From positions 1,240,001 through 1,304,000 of the forward strand of contig NZ_CP021138.1 in assembly GCF_002162035.1 (NCBI RefSeq): a stretch of 64,000 nt of DNA, given 5' to 3'. The translations under genes were made by a program, and so were the position numbers. Under the pieces are notes generated by a model. The model did not search any database, had not been told where the DNA came from, and saw only the letters and a list, made by a program, of their open reading frames with translations. Each line of letters begins with the position of its first letter. Within the stretch, counting starts at the first letter, position 1. This document shows positions 49,157 to 58,700 of the stretch, one piece after another. This stretch comes from Sulfuriferula sp. AH1. GTDB lineage: Bacteria; Pseudomonadota; Gammaproteobacteria; Burkholderiales; Sulfuriferulaceae.

Positions 49157-51370
49157 ATGTTCAAACAACACCTTCCGCGCATGATTTTAAGCTTGTTAAT
49201 CACTGTGCTGCTGGTGTTGCATACTGCGGGTGTCGTTCGTTTGAGCATGCTGGATAGACTGGAAGCGTGGAGTTACGATACGCGTTTGCTGCTGACCATG
49301 CCGCATGAACTTGATCCGCGTATTGTCGTTATCGATATTGACGAAGCCAGTCTGAAGCAAATCGGTCAGTGGCCCTGGGGGCGCGACCGGCTGGCGCAAT
49401 TAACTTCCGCATTACTGGATCGCTACCATGTCGCCGCCATTGGGTATGACGTAGTGTTTGCCGAGCCGGATACCCGCTCCGGACTGGCATCACTGACACA
49501 TCTCGCTGCTACCCATTTCAAGCAGGATAAGCTGTTTAAACAGGCTCTGGATAAAGCACGGCCATTGCTGGATTACGATGCGCGGTTTGCCCAATCCATG
49601 AGTTCGGGGCCGGTGGTGCTGGGTTATTATTTCACGCCCTATCCGCAAACTGAAGGCGCATTGCCGCAACCTGTGTTTACATCTGGTGTTATGGCCGGTT
49701 TGGATCGCAGCTTCGTCCATAATCAAGGCTATGGCTCGAATATTCCGCAATTGCAGCATGCAGCTGCAACGGGTGGTTATTTCAACATGTCTGCCGATTT
49801 CGATGGCGTGACACGGCGCATGCCGATGCTCGCTGATTATCATGGCGCGGCGTACGAGGCACTTTCCCTGGCGACACTGCGTGCGGCATTAGGCGCGCAG
49901 CTGCAGTTGCACAAGACTGGCGATACGCAATGGTGGCCGCATTCCCATCATCTCGAATTGCTTGCTGACGATATGCGGATTCCGCTTGACGCGCACGGCG
50001 CGATCCTGGTGCCGTATCGAGCCTATCCCGGCTACACATATTTATCCGCCGCAGATGTAATCAATGGACGAGCACCAGCGGGTCTGCTGGAGAATGCGAT
50101 CGCCCTGGTGGGGACCACTGCCCCCGGCCTGCTGGACCTGCGGGTGACACCGGTTGCGAAGAATTACCCCGGTGTCGAGATACACGCCAATCTGATTTCC
50201 GGCATTCTGGATGGCAACATCCGTTATCAGCCCGGTTTCGCCCATGCGCTGGAATTGGCCTTGCTTATCGTGCTGGGAGCAGGTCTGGCCTGGATATTGC
50301 CGCGCCTGACGCCATTGCGCGGTGCTATTCTGGGGCTAAGCCTGACTGTTGCTTATATTGCCGCGAATGCCTGGGCCTGGCAGCATAACTGGGTGCTACC
50401 CTTTGCGCCTGTGGTGCTGCTGATTGCCGGCTTGATGGTGCTGAACATGGCGTGGGGCTATTTTGCCGAAACCCGTGCAAAGCGCCAGATCACCGGATTA
50501 TTCGGGCAATATGTGCCGCCTGAACTGGTCGAGGAAATGAGTCATGACCCGTCGCGATTCAACATGCGTTCGGAGAGCAAGGAATTAAGCATACTGTTCT
50601 CGGATGTGCGCAGTTTTACCACGATTTCGGAAAGCCTGACTCCTCAGCAATTATCGGATCTGCTCAACGAGTTTTTAACCAGCATGACCACGGTCATTCA
50701 CGGTTACCATGGCACCATAGACAAATACATGGGCGATTGCATCATGGCATTCTGGGGCGCGCCGCTGGACAATCCGCAGCATGCGCGCGATGCGGTATTG
50801 GCAGGTATGGCGATGCAGGCGGCATTGACCGAGCTGAATGTCAGTTTTGCTGCACGCGGCTGGCCGCAATTGCATGTCGGCGTCGGCGTCAACACCGGTA
50901 GGGTCAGTGTCGGCAACATGGGATCTAAATTCCGCATGGCTTATACGGTGATGGGAGATGCGGTGAATCTGGCCTCACGGCTCGAAGGCATTACCAAGCA
51001 GTATGCAGTGCCGATGGTGGTGGGGGAAGCAACTTGTGCGGCATTGCCGGAAATGGCATTCCAGGAACTCGATCTGGTGAGGGTAAAGGGCAAGAACAAG
51101 CCGGTGACCATTTACCAGCCGCTGGGTTTGAAAGCCGGGATCGATGCGGCACTCGTCACCCAGGCAGATGTGTTTTCCGGCGTCCTGGCGGATTATCGCG
51201 CCCAGCGTTGGGAAGTCGCGGAGACGAAATTGCGCGCGTTGATCCAGCAGACAGAATCAACATCTGCTTCGATACAACTTTATCAAATCTATTTGGAACG
51301 CATCAATCATCTGCGCCAGCATCCGCCGGCACCGGATTGGGATGGCGTATGGGTATTCGAAAGCAAATGA
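49157..51370 (+). CDS. CHASE2-domain class III adenylate/guanylate cyclase
   Basis: A 737-residue membrane cyclase. It starts with one TM helix (about 10-29), then an extracytoplasmic CHASE2 domain (~35-345; RIVVIDIDEASLKQIGQWPW). Three TM helices (~355-430) lead to a cytosolic class III cyclase domain (~470-645). Metal-binding Asps are in ILFSDVRSFTTISE and YMGDCIMAFWGAP; the Lys preceding YMGD and AYTVMGDAVNLASRLEG fit an adenylate cyclase. It begins 2 nt after the heptose kinase gene, and its stop overlaps the phosphodiesterase ATG, so cyclase and hydrolase are co-translated. The signal sensed is unknown. Confidence 0.92.
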   Translation: MFKQHLPRMILSLLITVLLVLHTAGVVRLSMLDRLEAWSYDTRLLLTMPHELDPRIVVIDIDEASLKQIGQWPWGRDRLAQLTSALLDRYHVAAIGYDVVFAEPDTRSGLASLTHLAATHFKQDKLFKQALDKARPLLDYDARFAQSMSSGPVVLGYYFTPYPQTEGALPQPVFTSGVMAGLDRSFVHNQGYGSNIPQLQHAAATGGYFNMSADFDGVTRRMPMLADYHGAAYEALSLATLRAALGAQLQLHKTGDTQWWPHSHHLELLADDMRIPLDAHGAILVPYRAYPGYTYLSAADVINGRAPAGLLENAIALVGTTAPGLLDLRVTPVAKNYPGVEIHANLISGILDGNIRYQPGFAHALELALLIVLGAGLAWILPRLTPLRGAILGLSLTVAYIAANAWAWQHNWVLPFAPVVLLIAGLMVLNMAWGYFAETRAKRQITGLFGQYVPPELVEEMSHDPSRFNMRSESKELSILFSDVRSFTTISESLTPQQLSDLLNEFLTSMTTVIHGYHGTIDKYMGDCIMAFWGAPLDNPQHARDAVLAGMAMQAALTELNVSFAARGWPQLHVGVGVNTGRVSVGNMGSKFRMAYTVMGDAVNLASRLEGITKQYAVPMVVGEATCAALPEMAFQELDLVRVKGKNKPVTIYQPLGLKAGIDAALVTQADVFSGVLADYRAQRWEVAETKLRALIQQTESTSASIQLYQIYLERINHLRQHPPAPDWDGVWVFESK

Positions 51371-52131
51371 ACATCACCATACTCGGATGCAGCGGAGGCA
51401 TAGGCGGCGGCCGACATACCACTTCATTGCTGGTCGATGACGACATTCTGATTGACGCTGGCAGCGGGGTGACCCGATTGTCACTGGCTCAGCTTGCCGC
51501 CATCGATCACGTGTTCATTACGCACAGTCATCTTGACCATATCCTGTCATTGCCGCTATTGCTGGATTCGGTTGGGGCCATGCGAAATCGCCCGGTAACG
51601 GTGTATGCGATCGACGGTGTGCTGGAAATCTTGCGGCAGCATATCTTTAACTGGCGTGTATGGCCGGATTTTAGCGAGATTCCGCCTGAGCGGCCTTACT
51701 TGCGTTATATCGCGATCGATGTGTATCAGGCGGTACAATTGGATGGCCGTGCCATTACTGCCTTACCCGCCAGTCATACCGTGCCTGCGGTCGGCTATCA
51801 GCTGGACAGCGGCAGCGGCAGCATCGTTTTTTCCGGAGATACCGGACCTGATCCGGCACTATGGGATTGGGTCAATCATATCGGAAATCTCAAGGCACTC
51901 ATTATCGAGACCGCTTTTCCACAGGAGGAGCACGGCATTGCCGAGCTATCCAAACACCTCTCTCCCCAAAGTCTGATCGATGAATTAAAGCAGTTCAAAC
52001 TCGATGCGCCTGTCTATATCACCCATCTCAAGCCGGGGCGCGAGGATGCCATCATGAGTGAAATCGCCGCACTGCACCCGGCTGTCAATATGCCGCAACA
52101 GCTGGTGCCCGGACAAATCTTCAGCATTTGA
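51367..52131 (+). CDS. Metallo-beta-lactamase-fold protein, cAMP phosphodiesterase class II-like
   Basis: A 254-residue MBL-fold hydrolase. The metal motif THSHLDHILSLPLL (H-x-H-x-D-H) is at about 60-73, with further ligands in ALPASHT, SGDTGPD and YITHLKPG. The N-terminal NITILGCSGGIGGGRHTTSL and overall layout resemble the class II cyclic-nucleotide phosphodiesterases. Its ATG overlaps the stop of the cyclase gene (ATGA), so a cAMP- or cGMP-degrading role is likely. The frame extends upstream into the cyclase, but that is an artefact. Confidence 0.82.
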   Translation: MNITILGCSGGIGGGRHTTSLLVDDDILIDAGSGVTRLSLAQLAAIDHVFITHSHLDHILSLPLLLDSVGAMRNRPVTVYAIDGVLEILRQHIFNWRVWPDFSEIPPERPYLRYIAIDVYQAVQLDGRAITALPASHTVPAVGYQLDSGSGSIVFSGDTGPDPALWDWVNHIGNLKALIIETAFPQEEHGIAELSKHLSPQSLIDELKQFKLDAPVYITHLKPGREDAIMSEIAALHPAVNMPQQLVPGQIFSI

Positions 52132-52150
52132 ACATAACGGCTGTTCAGCA

Positions 52151-52196
52151 TGTGCCATACCGGTGCATTTCCATTTCTGCGCACTATCCCGATGCA
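52151..52196 (+). promoter_or_regulatory. Two putative NtrC-binding sites (enhancer) of the guanidine operon
   Basis: Site A TGTGCCATACCGGTGCA (52151-52167) and site B CGCACTATCCCGATGCA (52180-52196) resemble the NtrC consensus TGCACTATTTTGGTGCA: A keeps the right half, B both halves with one mismatch in each. Their centres are 29 bp apart (about three helical turns) and lie near -137 and -108 relative to the predicted sigma-54 start, close to the spacing of NtrC sites at E. coli glnA. Not tested. Confidence 0.55.
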
Positions 52197-52269
52197 TGAT
52201 TGAATCGATTGGTTTGCAGGTATCCGTTGAATAGTGCGACAACTATTTGAAATAAAATAGCTAAATATT

Positions 52270-52285
52270 TGGCACGCATGTTGCT
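52270..52285 (+). promoter_or_regulatory. Sigma-54 promoter of the guanidine operon
   Basis: TGGCACGCATGTTGCT matches the -24/-12 consensus (TGGCACGNNNNTTGCW) at every conserved base, with correct GG-to-GC spacing. Transcription should start near 52296, just ahead of the riboswitch leader. It requires RpoN plus an enhancer-binding protein. Confidence 0.85.
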
Positions 52286-52329
52286 AAGTAATCTGCAAGA
52301 GAGGTGCAGTCGTCACTGCAGCCTTTGTC

Positions 52330-52435
52330 ATCAGGGCATCTAGGGTTCCGGTCCCATATTGGGATGTCTGGTCCGAGAGTTGCCCGGTCTCGGTTGGCCG
52401 GGACTCCACGGAGGGATAAAAGCCCGGGAGGTTGC
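52330..52435 (+). ncRNA. Guanidine-I (ykkC) riboswitch
   Basis: The leader contains the conserved core of the ykkC guanidine-I aptamer: CTAGGGTTCCG (52340-52350), CTGGTCCGAGAG (52368-52379) and ACGGAGGGATAAAAGCCCGG (from 52408, then GAG). A GC-rich paired insert separates the latter two. It senses free guanidinium and switches on downstream genes. After the aptamer I see no T-tract terminator. The stem-forming GCGATCGGTTGTCGC and CATCCTCTCGC segments before the AAGGAG (52473-52478) suggest control at translation or by Rho. Boundaries are approximate. Confidence 0.93.
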
Positions 52436-52486
52436 GATCGGTTGTCGCTTCATCCTCTCGCTTTTAACTTTCAAGGAGTCGCGGTT

Positions 52487-52552
52487 ATGTTATTCCAATA
52501 TCGGTTCGGCCACATGTTGCGCGTATTCCCTCTCCCGTTGACCGGAAAATAG
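52487..52552 (+). CDS. 21-codon leader ORF between riboswitch and permease
   Basis: MLFQYRFGHMLRVFPLPLTG then K and TAG; an AAGGAG Shine-Dalgarno sits 8 bases upstream of the ATG. It ends 8 nt before the permease start. It is too short for a domain. It may couple translation of the permease to the riboswitch, or be a relic of a deleted gene (a substrate-binding protein is usually first in such transporter operons). Coding status is uncertain. Confidence 0.5.
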   Translation: MLFQYRFGHMLRVFPLPLTGK

Positions 52553-52560
52553 AGGCGAAT

Positions 52561-53406
52561 ATGTCATTGCCTGCACAAAATCCCGTTATCCAACCGCATG
52601 CATTCTTGCGCCGGCTCTGGCGCAGATTCTGGACGATCCGCGGCCATCTGAGCCGCAAGGAATTCCTGCTCTTTGCTGTACTGGGTATGCTGGTTCCTTT
52701 TGCCGGCTGGTGGTTGCTGGCCAACAGCGGCATCATGGACAAAGTGTTCCTGCCCAGCCCAATGGACGTGGTGGCGCGGGTTTATCACTGGTTCGAAGAC
52801 GACGATCTGGTCGGCGATGCGTGGATCAGTATCTACCGTGTCACGGTAGGCTTCCTGCTCTCGGCAGTGATTGCAGTGCCGCTGGGGATAATGATAGGCA
52901 CTTACCGCCCGATACAAGCCATATTCGAACCGCTGACCGACTTCATCCGCTATATGCCCGCCGTGGCTTTTATCCCCTTGGTCATGCTCTGGGTGGGTAT
53001 CGACGAGGGTTCGAAGATAGCCATTATCTGGATCGGTACTTTTTTCCAGATGGTGCTGATGGTGGCTGAGGACATACGCCGCGTGCCGATGGCGCAGATC
53101 GAAGCGGCGCAGACCATGGGAGCCGGGGACGAAGAGATCGTATCGCTGGTGATCTTCCAGTCGGCCAAGCCCGCATTGCTCGATACCCTGCGCATCACCA
53201 TGGGATGGGCCTGGACTTATCTGGTGGTGGCCGAGATGGTGGCGGCCAACTCGGGACTGGGTTACGCGATCCTCAAGGCGCAACGTTTTCTGCAGACCGA
53301 CAAGATATTTGCCGGCATTATCCTCATCGGCCTGATCGGCCTGATCATGGATCAATTGTTCCGCCTTGCGCACCGCAAGAGCTTTCCCTGGTTATATAAA
53401 AAATAG
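52561..53406 (+). CDS. ABC transporter permease of the guanidine operon (SsuC/TauC type)
   Basis: A 281-residue inner-membrane permease with about six TM helices and the EAA loop EAAQTMGAGDEEIVSLVIFQ (about residues 178-197) that contacts the ATPase. It belongs to the nitrate/sulfonate/taurine-like permease subgroup. Its location behind the riboswitch and beside carboxyguanidine genes points to guanidine or a related nitrogen compound as substrate. It follows the 21-codon ORF by 8 nt and precedes the ATPase by 9 nt. No substrate-binding protein is in the operon, so the transporter needs one encoded elsewhere. Confidence 0.9.
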   Translation: MSLPAQNPVIQPHAFLRRLWRRFWTIRGHLSRKEFLLFAVLGMLVPFAGWWLLANSGIMDKVFLPSPMDVVARVYHWFEDDDLVGDAWISIYRVTVGFLLSAVIAVPLGIMIGTYRPIQAIFEPLTDFIRYMPAVAFIPLVMLWVGIDEGSKIAIIWIGTFFQMVLMVAEDIRRVPMAQIEAAQTMGAGDEEIVSLVIFQSAKPALLDTLRITMGWAWTYLVVAEMVAANSGLGYAILKAQRFLQTDKIFAGIILIGLIGLIMDQLFRLAHRKSFPWLYKK

Positions 53407-53415
53407 GCGAACTCC

Positions 53416-54264
53416 ATGGATACCAAGATCCAAATCAATGCTGCCGGCAAGATATTCAGCACCGGCAAACAGGAAGTCGTGGCCTTGCAGGATATCAATC
53501 TGTCTATCGGCACCAACGAATTCATCACTTTTGTCGGAGCGTCCGGCTGTGGCAAGTCCACCTTGCTGCGCTGTATCGGCGGCCTGGAAACACTCAGCTC
53601 CGGCGAGATACGGGTGAACGATAAAGCAGTGCAAGGCCCCGGTATGGACAGGGCGATGGTATTCCAGAATTACAGCCTGTATCCATGGCTGTCAGTGGTC
53701 GACAACATCAAATTCAGCCGGCGGCTGAAGGTGAATCGGGAAGGTGCCACTTCTTCGGAAGTCGAAGTGGCATCGGGGCGCGCCGATGCATTACTGTCGC
53801 TGATGGGACTGGCGCATGCCGCCAAAGCTTACCCTAATCAGCTTTCCGGCGGCATGCAGCAGCGTGTGGCGATAGCGCGCGCCTTGTTGCCCAAGCCGGA
53901 AATCCTGCTGATGGATGAGCCGTTCGGCGCACTGGACGCGCAGACGCGAGAGGTAATGCACGACCTGATCCTGCATCTGTTCAATCTGGAAAAGACTACC
54001 ATCGTGTTCGTGACCCACGATGTGGAAGAGGCCATTTATCTTGGCCAGCGTATTGTGCTGATGGCGCCGCGCCCAGGGCGTATCGATACCATCTACGAGG
54101 TGCCGCTGCCGGACAAGCGCGATCAGGAGATGAAGCTGTCGCCTGAATTCATTGCGTTGAAGAAGGAAATCCTGACCCGCATCCGGGAAACATCCGGCAT
54201 GCATACCGACCAGGATTTGCTGGAACGCATGACCCGGCAGATAGAAGGCAGCGAAATAGTTTAA
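53416..54264 (+). CDS. ABC transporter ATP-binding protein of the guanidine operon
   Basis: A 282-residue ATPase with Walker A GASGCGKST (about residues 42-50), signature LSGGMQQRVAIARAL (~143-157), Walker B ILLMDEPFGALD and H-loop VTHDVEEA. It belongs to the SsuB/TauB subgroup and should energise the permease encoded 9 nt upstream. An insertion between Walker A and the signature (NREGATSSEVEVASGRADAL) is a little longer than usual. The next genes encode the deiminase subunits. Confidence 0.92.
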   Translation: MDTKIQINAAGKIFSTGKQEVVALQDINLSIGTNEFITFVGASGCGKSTLLRCIGGLETLSSGEIRVNDKAVQGPGMDRAMVFQNYSLYPWLSVVDNIKFSRRLKVNREGATSSEVEVASGRADALLSLMGLAHAAKAYPNQLSGGMQQRVAIARALLPKPEILLMDEPFGALDAQTREVMHDLILHLFNLEKTTIVFVTHDVEEAIYLGQRIVLMAPRPGRIDTIYEVPLPDKRDQEMKLSPEFIALKKEILTRIRETSGMHTDQDLLERMTRQIEGSEIV

Positions 54265-54308
54265 GTAGTGCAGCCGTTCAGTTTTAACCAGTAGAAGAGG
54301 ATAGCAGC

Positions 54309-55046
54309 ATGAAAACATCAACAACAGCATTCAGTCCGGATCGGGTGTTGTGGGAAGAAGAGATTCCCGGCGGCGCGCACTGGTCGTTCAACATGAAGCG
54401 CGGTACTACCTTGCGCGTGACCGACGTCGAAGGCAGCGCCAACCTCTCTGTGCTGTTTTATAACCGGGATGAGAAACTGGAGCGCTATAACATGGCGGAC
54501 ACGCTCAAGGCCCAGCATACCGCGCACTTGACCAAAGGCTTCGTGTGTTATTCGGACATGGGCCGCGTGCTGTGTTCGATTACCGAGGATAGCTGCGGCT
54601 GGCATGACACGGTATGCGGCATGACGGATGCTGCCCAGGTGCTGGCCAAATACGGCGAAGCGCGTTACCAGACCCATCTCAATGCGATGCACCGCAATGG
54701 CCGCGACAGCTTTTTGATTGAACTCGGCAAGTGGGGCTTGGGCAAGCGCGACATTGTCGCCAACGTCAATTTGTTCAGTAAAGTCAGTGCCGATGCAGAG
54801 GGTAACCTGGTTTTTCATACAGCTAATTCGGTAGCCGGTGATTTCGTCGATCTGCGTTTTGAAATGGATACGCTGGTGGTGCTTGCAGCGACCCAGCACC
54901 CGCTGGATCCGAATCCGCAATACCAGCCCAAGCCGGTGAAGTTTACCGCATGGCGTTCCGAATTGCCGGATGAATACGACTACTGCCGCAATTTCCGTCC
55001 GGAAAACCAGCGCGGCTTCCATAACACCGAATTGTTATACCGTTGA
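54309..55046 (+). CDS. cgdA: Carboxyguanidine deiminase subunit (urea carboxylase-associated protein, DUF1989)
   Basis: A 245-residue DUF1989 protein. The cluster [19 protein letters not shown] (Cys and His around residues 80-98) is a likely zinc site. Long annotated as urea carboxylase-associated protein 1, this pair is now known as CgdAB, which deiminates carboxyguanidine to allophanate. It has an AGAGGA site 8 nt before the ATG. It is the first of two paralogues; the second starts 11 nt after its stop. The A/B labels follow gene order. Confidence 0.85.
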   Translation: MKTSTTAFSPDRVLWEEEIPGGAHWSFNMKRGTTLRVTDVEGSANLSVLFYNRDEKLERYNMADTLKAQHTAHLTKGFVCYSDMGRVLCSITEDSCGWHDTVCGMTDAAQVLAKYGEARYQTHLNAMHRNGRDSFLIELGKWGLGKRDIVANVNLFSKVSADAEGNLVFHTANSVAGDFVDLRFEMDTLVVLAATQHPLDPNPQYQPKPVKFTAWRSELPDEYDYCRNFRPENQRGFHNTELLYR

Positions 55047-55056
55047 GGGGAAGAAC

Positions 55057-55695
55057 ATGGCTATCGTAGAAAGTAAACTCGACCCCAAAGACGCCGTGCA
55101 CGATGAAATCGTGCCCGCAGGCGAGCCCTGGCTGCATGAAATCAAACACGGGCAAACATTCCGCATCCTCGATCTGGAAGGCAATCAGGCTGTCGATACC
55201 CTGTTTTATAACGCGCAGGAGCCTGCGGAAAGATACAGCGCGGTGGATACCATTCGCGCGCAGGGCAATCTGTATCTGACCGCCGGTTCGAGACTGTTGT
55301 CCAGCGAAGGCAATGTACTGGTGACCATTACTGCCGATACCTGCGGGCGTCACGATACGCTGGGCGGCGCCTGCGCCGCGGAGAGCAACAGCGTGCGTTA
55401 TGAAACCGGCAAGAAGTTCATGCACAGCTGCCGTGACAGCTTTCTACACGCGCTGGGCCATTGCGATTGCCATATGGACAAGCGCGACCTCACCAGCAAC
55501 GTCAATTTCTTCATGAACGTGCCGGTGACCCCGGAAGGCAAGCTGACTTTTGAGGATGGCATTTCCGCTCCCGGAAAATACGTGGAAATGCGTGCCGAGA
55601 TGGACGTGATGGTGCTGATTTCCAACTGTCCACAGTTGAATAACCCGTGTAATGCTTACAATCCGACGCCGGTAAGATTGCTGATCTGGAATTGA
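55057..55695 (+). CDS. cgdB: Carboxyguanidine deiminase subunit (urea carboxylase-associated protein, DUF1989)
   Basis: A 212-residue paralogue of the preceding protein, with the metal-site region [20 protein letters not shown]. The start at [20 protein letters not shown] follows GAGGGGAAG at proper spacing; the frame runs 29 codons further up, overlapping cgdA, but without support. Together the two subunits should release ammonia from carboxyguanidine, giving allophanate for AtzF. The 75-nt gap to the carboxylase gene has no hairpin of note. Confidence 0.85.
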   Translation: MAIVESKLDPKDAVHDEIVPAGEPWLHEIKHGQTFRILDLEGNQAVDTLFYNAQEPAERYSAVDTIRAQGNLYLTAGSRLLSSEGNVLVTITADTCGRHDTLGGACAAESNSVRYETGKKFMHSCRDSFLHALGHCDCHMDKRDLTSNVNFFMNVPVTPEGKLTFEDGISAPGKYVEMRAEMDVMVLISNCPQLNNPCNAYNPTPVRLLIWN

Positions 55696-55770
55696 TCACT
55701 CCGGTTGCAGGACGACCTGCAATAACAAGAATAATGATGGGACGACCCGTTATGAAATGGGAACAAGATC

Positions 55771-58700
55771 ATGTTTGATAAAGTGTTGATAGCCAACCGC
55801 GGCGCCATTGCCTGCCGTATTATCCGGACACTGAAACAGCTGGGTATCCGTTCGGTCGCTGTGTATTCCGAGGCCGATGCCTATTCGCTGCATGTGGCGC
55901 AGGCTGACGAAGCCGTGTGCATAGGGCCGGCGCCCGCCGCAGAAAGCTATCTGCGCGCTGAAAGGATACTGGAAGTCGCCCAACAGACCGGCGCCCAGGC
56001 CATCCATCCCGGTTACGGCTTCCTTTCCGAAAATGCCGCATTCGCCGAATCCTGTGTTGCTTCCGGCATCGTGTTCATCGGCCCGACGCCGGATCAGATG
56101 CGGCGCTTCGGTCTCAAGCATACGGCACGCGAAATCGCCGAGCAGAATCAGGTGCCATTATTGCCCGGTAGCGGGCTGCTGGCCGACGCCGGTCATGCCC
56201 AGGCCGAAGCCGCACGCATCGGCTATCCGGTCATGCTCAAAAGCACCGCAGGCGGCGGCGGTATCGGCATGCGCCTGATCTGGAGCGCTGACGAGCTGCT
56301 GGAAGCATTCCAGTCGGTCGCACGGCTGGCCAGCGCCAACTTCAAGGACGCCGGTATCTATCTGGAAAAATACGTCGAGCAGGCGCGCCATATCGAAGTG
56401 CAGATCTTCGGCGACGGCAAGGGCAATGTGGTCGCTCTGGGCGAACGCGATTGCTCGGTGCAGCGCCGTAACCAGAAGGTGATAGAAGAAACCCCGGCAC
56501 CGGGGCTGACTGATGCGCAACGTGCGCGTTTGCTGGCAACCGCAGTACAACTCGGCAAGGCGGTGAACTACCAGTCTGCCGGTACGGTGGAATTCGTCTA
56601 TGACGCGCAGAACGGCGAGTTTTACTTCCTCGAAATCAATACCCGGCTGCAGGTGGAGCATGGCGTCACCGAACAGGTGACCGGCATCGATCTGGTTGAG
56701 TGGATGGTGCGTCAGGCCGCAAATGACTTGCCTGCGCTCGACAGCATGACCATCAATCCATGCGGAGCCTCGATACAGGTGCGCCTGTACGCCGAAGATC
56801 CCGGCAAGAATTTCCAGCCGTCCAGCGGCGTGCTCACCGAAGTCGTGTTCCCGGAGAGCGCCCGCGTCGATACCTGGGTCGAACGCGGCAGCAATATCCC
56901 TCCATTCTACGATCCGATGGTAGCGAAAATCATCGTTACCGCCGCCGACCGCGAACAGGCCATTGCCGGCATGCAAAGCGCGCTGGATGCGACCCGTATT
57001 GCCGGTATCGAGTGCAATCTGGATTATCTGCGCCAGATTATCCGCGACCACGTGTTTGTCGCGGGCAGGCAGACTACGCGCTATCTGAATGCGCTGCATT
57101 ATCAGGCAGCGACTATCGACGTGTTGGAGCCCGGCGTGCAGAGCAGCATTCAGGATTACCCCGGACGGCAGGGCTATTGGGACGTCGGCGTGCCGCCTTC
57201 CGGCCCCATGGACGCACTGGCATTCCGTCTGGGTAACCGCTTGCTGGGCAACGCCGATAATGCCGCCGGACTGGAATTGACCGTGGCCGGGCCGACCCTG
57301 CGCTTCAACCGTGACAGTGTGATCGCGCTAACCGGGGCGGGCATGACGGCCGAACTGGATGGTGAAGCGTTTGATTTCTGGCGTGCGCAACCGGTCAAGG
57401 CTGGCAGCGTATTGCGTCTGGGCAACATACAGGGCGACGGCTGCCGCAGCTATCTGGCGGTAGCGGGCGGTTTTGACGTACCGGACTATCTGGGCAGCAA
57501 ATCAACCTTTACGCTGGGTCAATTCGGCGGTCATGCAGGACGCACGTTGCGGGTGGGTGATGTGCTGCATCTGGGGGCAACGCCTGCTGCTGTGCAAGCC
57601 GATGTGGCGCTGGATGCGGCTTTGATACCCGAATACCACAGCCATTGGGACATCGGCGTGCTGTACGGCCCGCATGGCGCCCCGGATTTCTTTACCGATG
57701 CCGATATCGACATGTTCTTTGCCACCGACTGGGAAGTGCATTACAACTCCAGCCGCACCGGGGTACGCCTGATCGGCCCCAAGCCGCAATGGGCGCGGAC
57801 TGATGGCGGCGAGGCAGGCTTGCATCCGTCCAATATTCACGACAATGCCTATGCCATCGGCGCAGTGGATTTTACCGGCGACATGCCGGTGATCCTGGGC
57901 CCGGATGGTCCCAGTCTGGGTGGTTTCGTGTGCCCTGCGACCATCGTCCAGGCCGAATTATGGAAGATGGGGCAGCTGCGTCCCGGCAACACGGTGCGCT
58001 TCAGGCGTATCGGGCTGGATGAGGCGATGCAGCGCGAACAGGCTCAGGATAGCGCCATCGCTACTCTGACACCGGCAGCAGACATGAATATTTTCACCAT
58101 GACAACGTCTACCCCGGTGTTGCATCGGCTCGAAATCCAGGACGGGCAGGTCGCGGTGACTTACCGGCCAGCCGGCGACAAGTATCTGCTGGTGGAGTAC
58201 GGTCCGCTGGTGCTGGACATCAATCTACGCTTTCGTGTGCATGCGTTGATGACCTGTCTGCAGCAGAAGAATATCCCCGGCATCATCGACCTGACTCCCG
58301 GCATCCGTTCGCTGCAGGTGCATTACAACAATCAGCGGCTGCCGCTGCCGCAATTGATGGATGCGCTGGCCATGGCGGAATCTGCCCTCGCCAATATTGA
58401 GGATCTGGTTGTGCCTGCCCGTATCGTACATCTGCCATTGTCGTGGGATGATCCGTCCACTCGTCTGGCGATAGAAAAATACATGCAGTCGGTACGCAAG
58501 GATGCGCCCTGGTGCCCAAGCAATATCGAGTTCATCCGCCGCATGAACGGGCTGGACAGTATCGAGCAGGTGAAAGAAATCGTGTTCAACGCCAGCTATC
58601 TGGTGATGGGTCTGGGTGACGTCTATCTGGGCGCACCAGTCGCCACACCGCTGGATCCACGGCATAGACTGGTGACCACCAAATATAATCCGGCGCGCAC

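Noticed and set aside
51034-51366. Upstream extension of the phosphodiesterase frame
   Set aside because: It reads through the cyclase gene out of frame; the ATGA start at 51367 begins the family N-terminus.
52304-52552. 82-codon ORF spanning the riboswitch
   Set aside because: Its first 61 codons translate the conserved aptamer, which is RNA. Only the last 21 codons, with their own ribosome site, are kept as a possible ORF.
56158-57099. 313-codon minus-strand ORF
   Set aside because: Antisense to the biotin carboxylase domain; an open frame produced by GC-biased codons.
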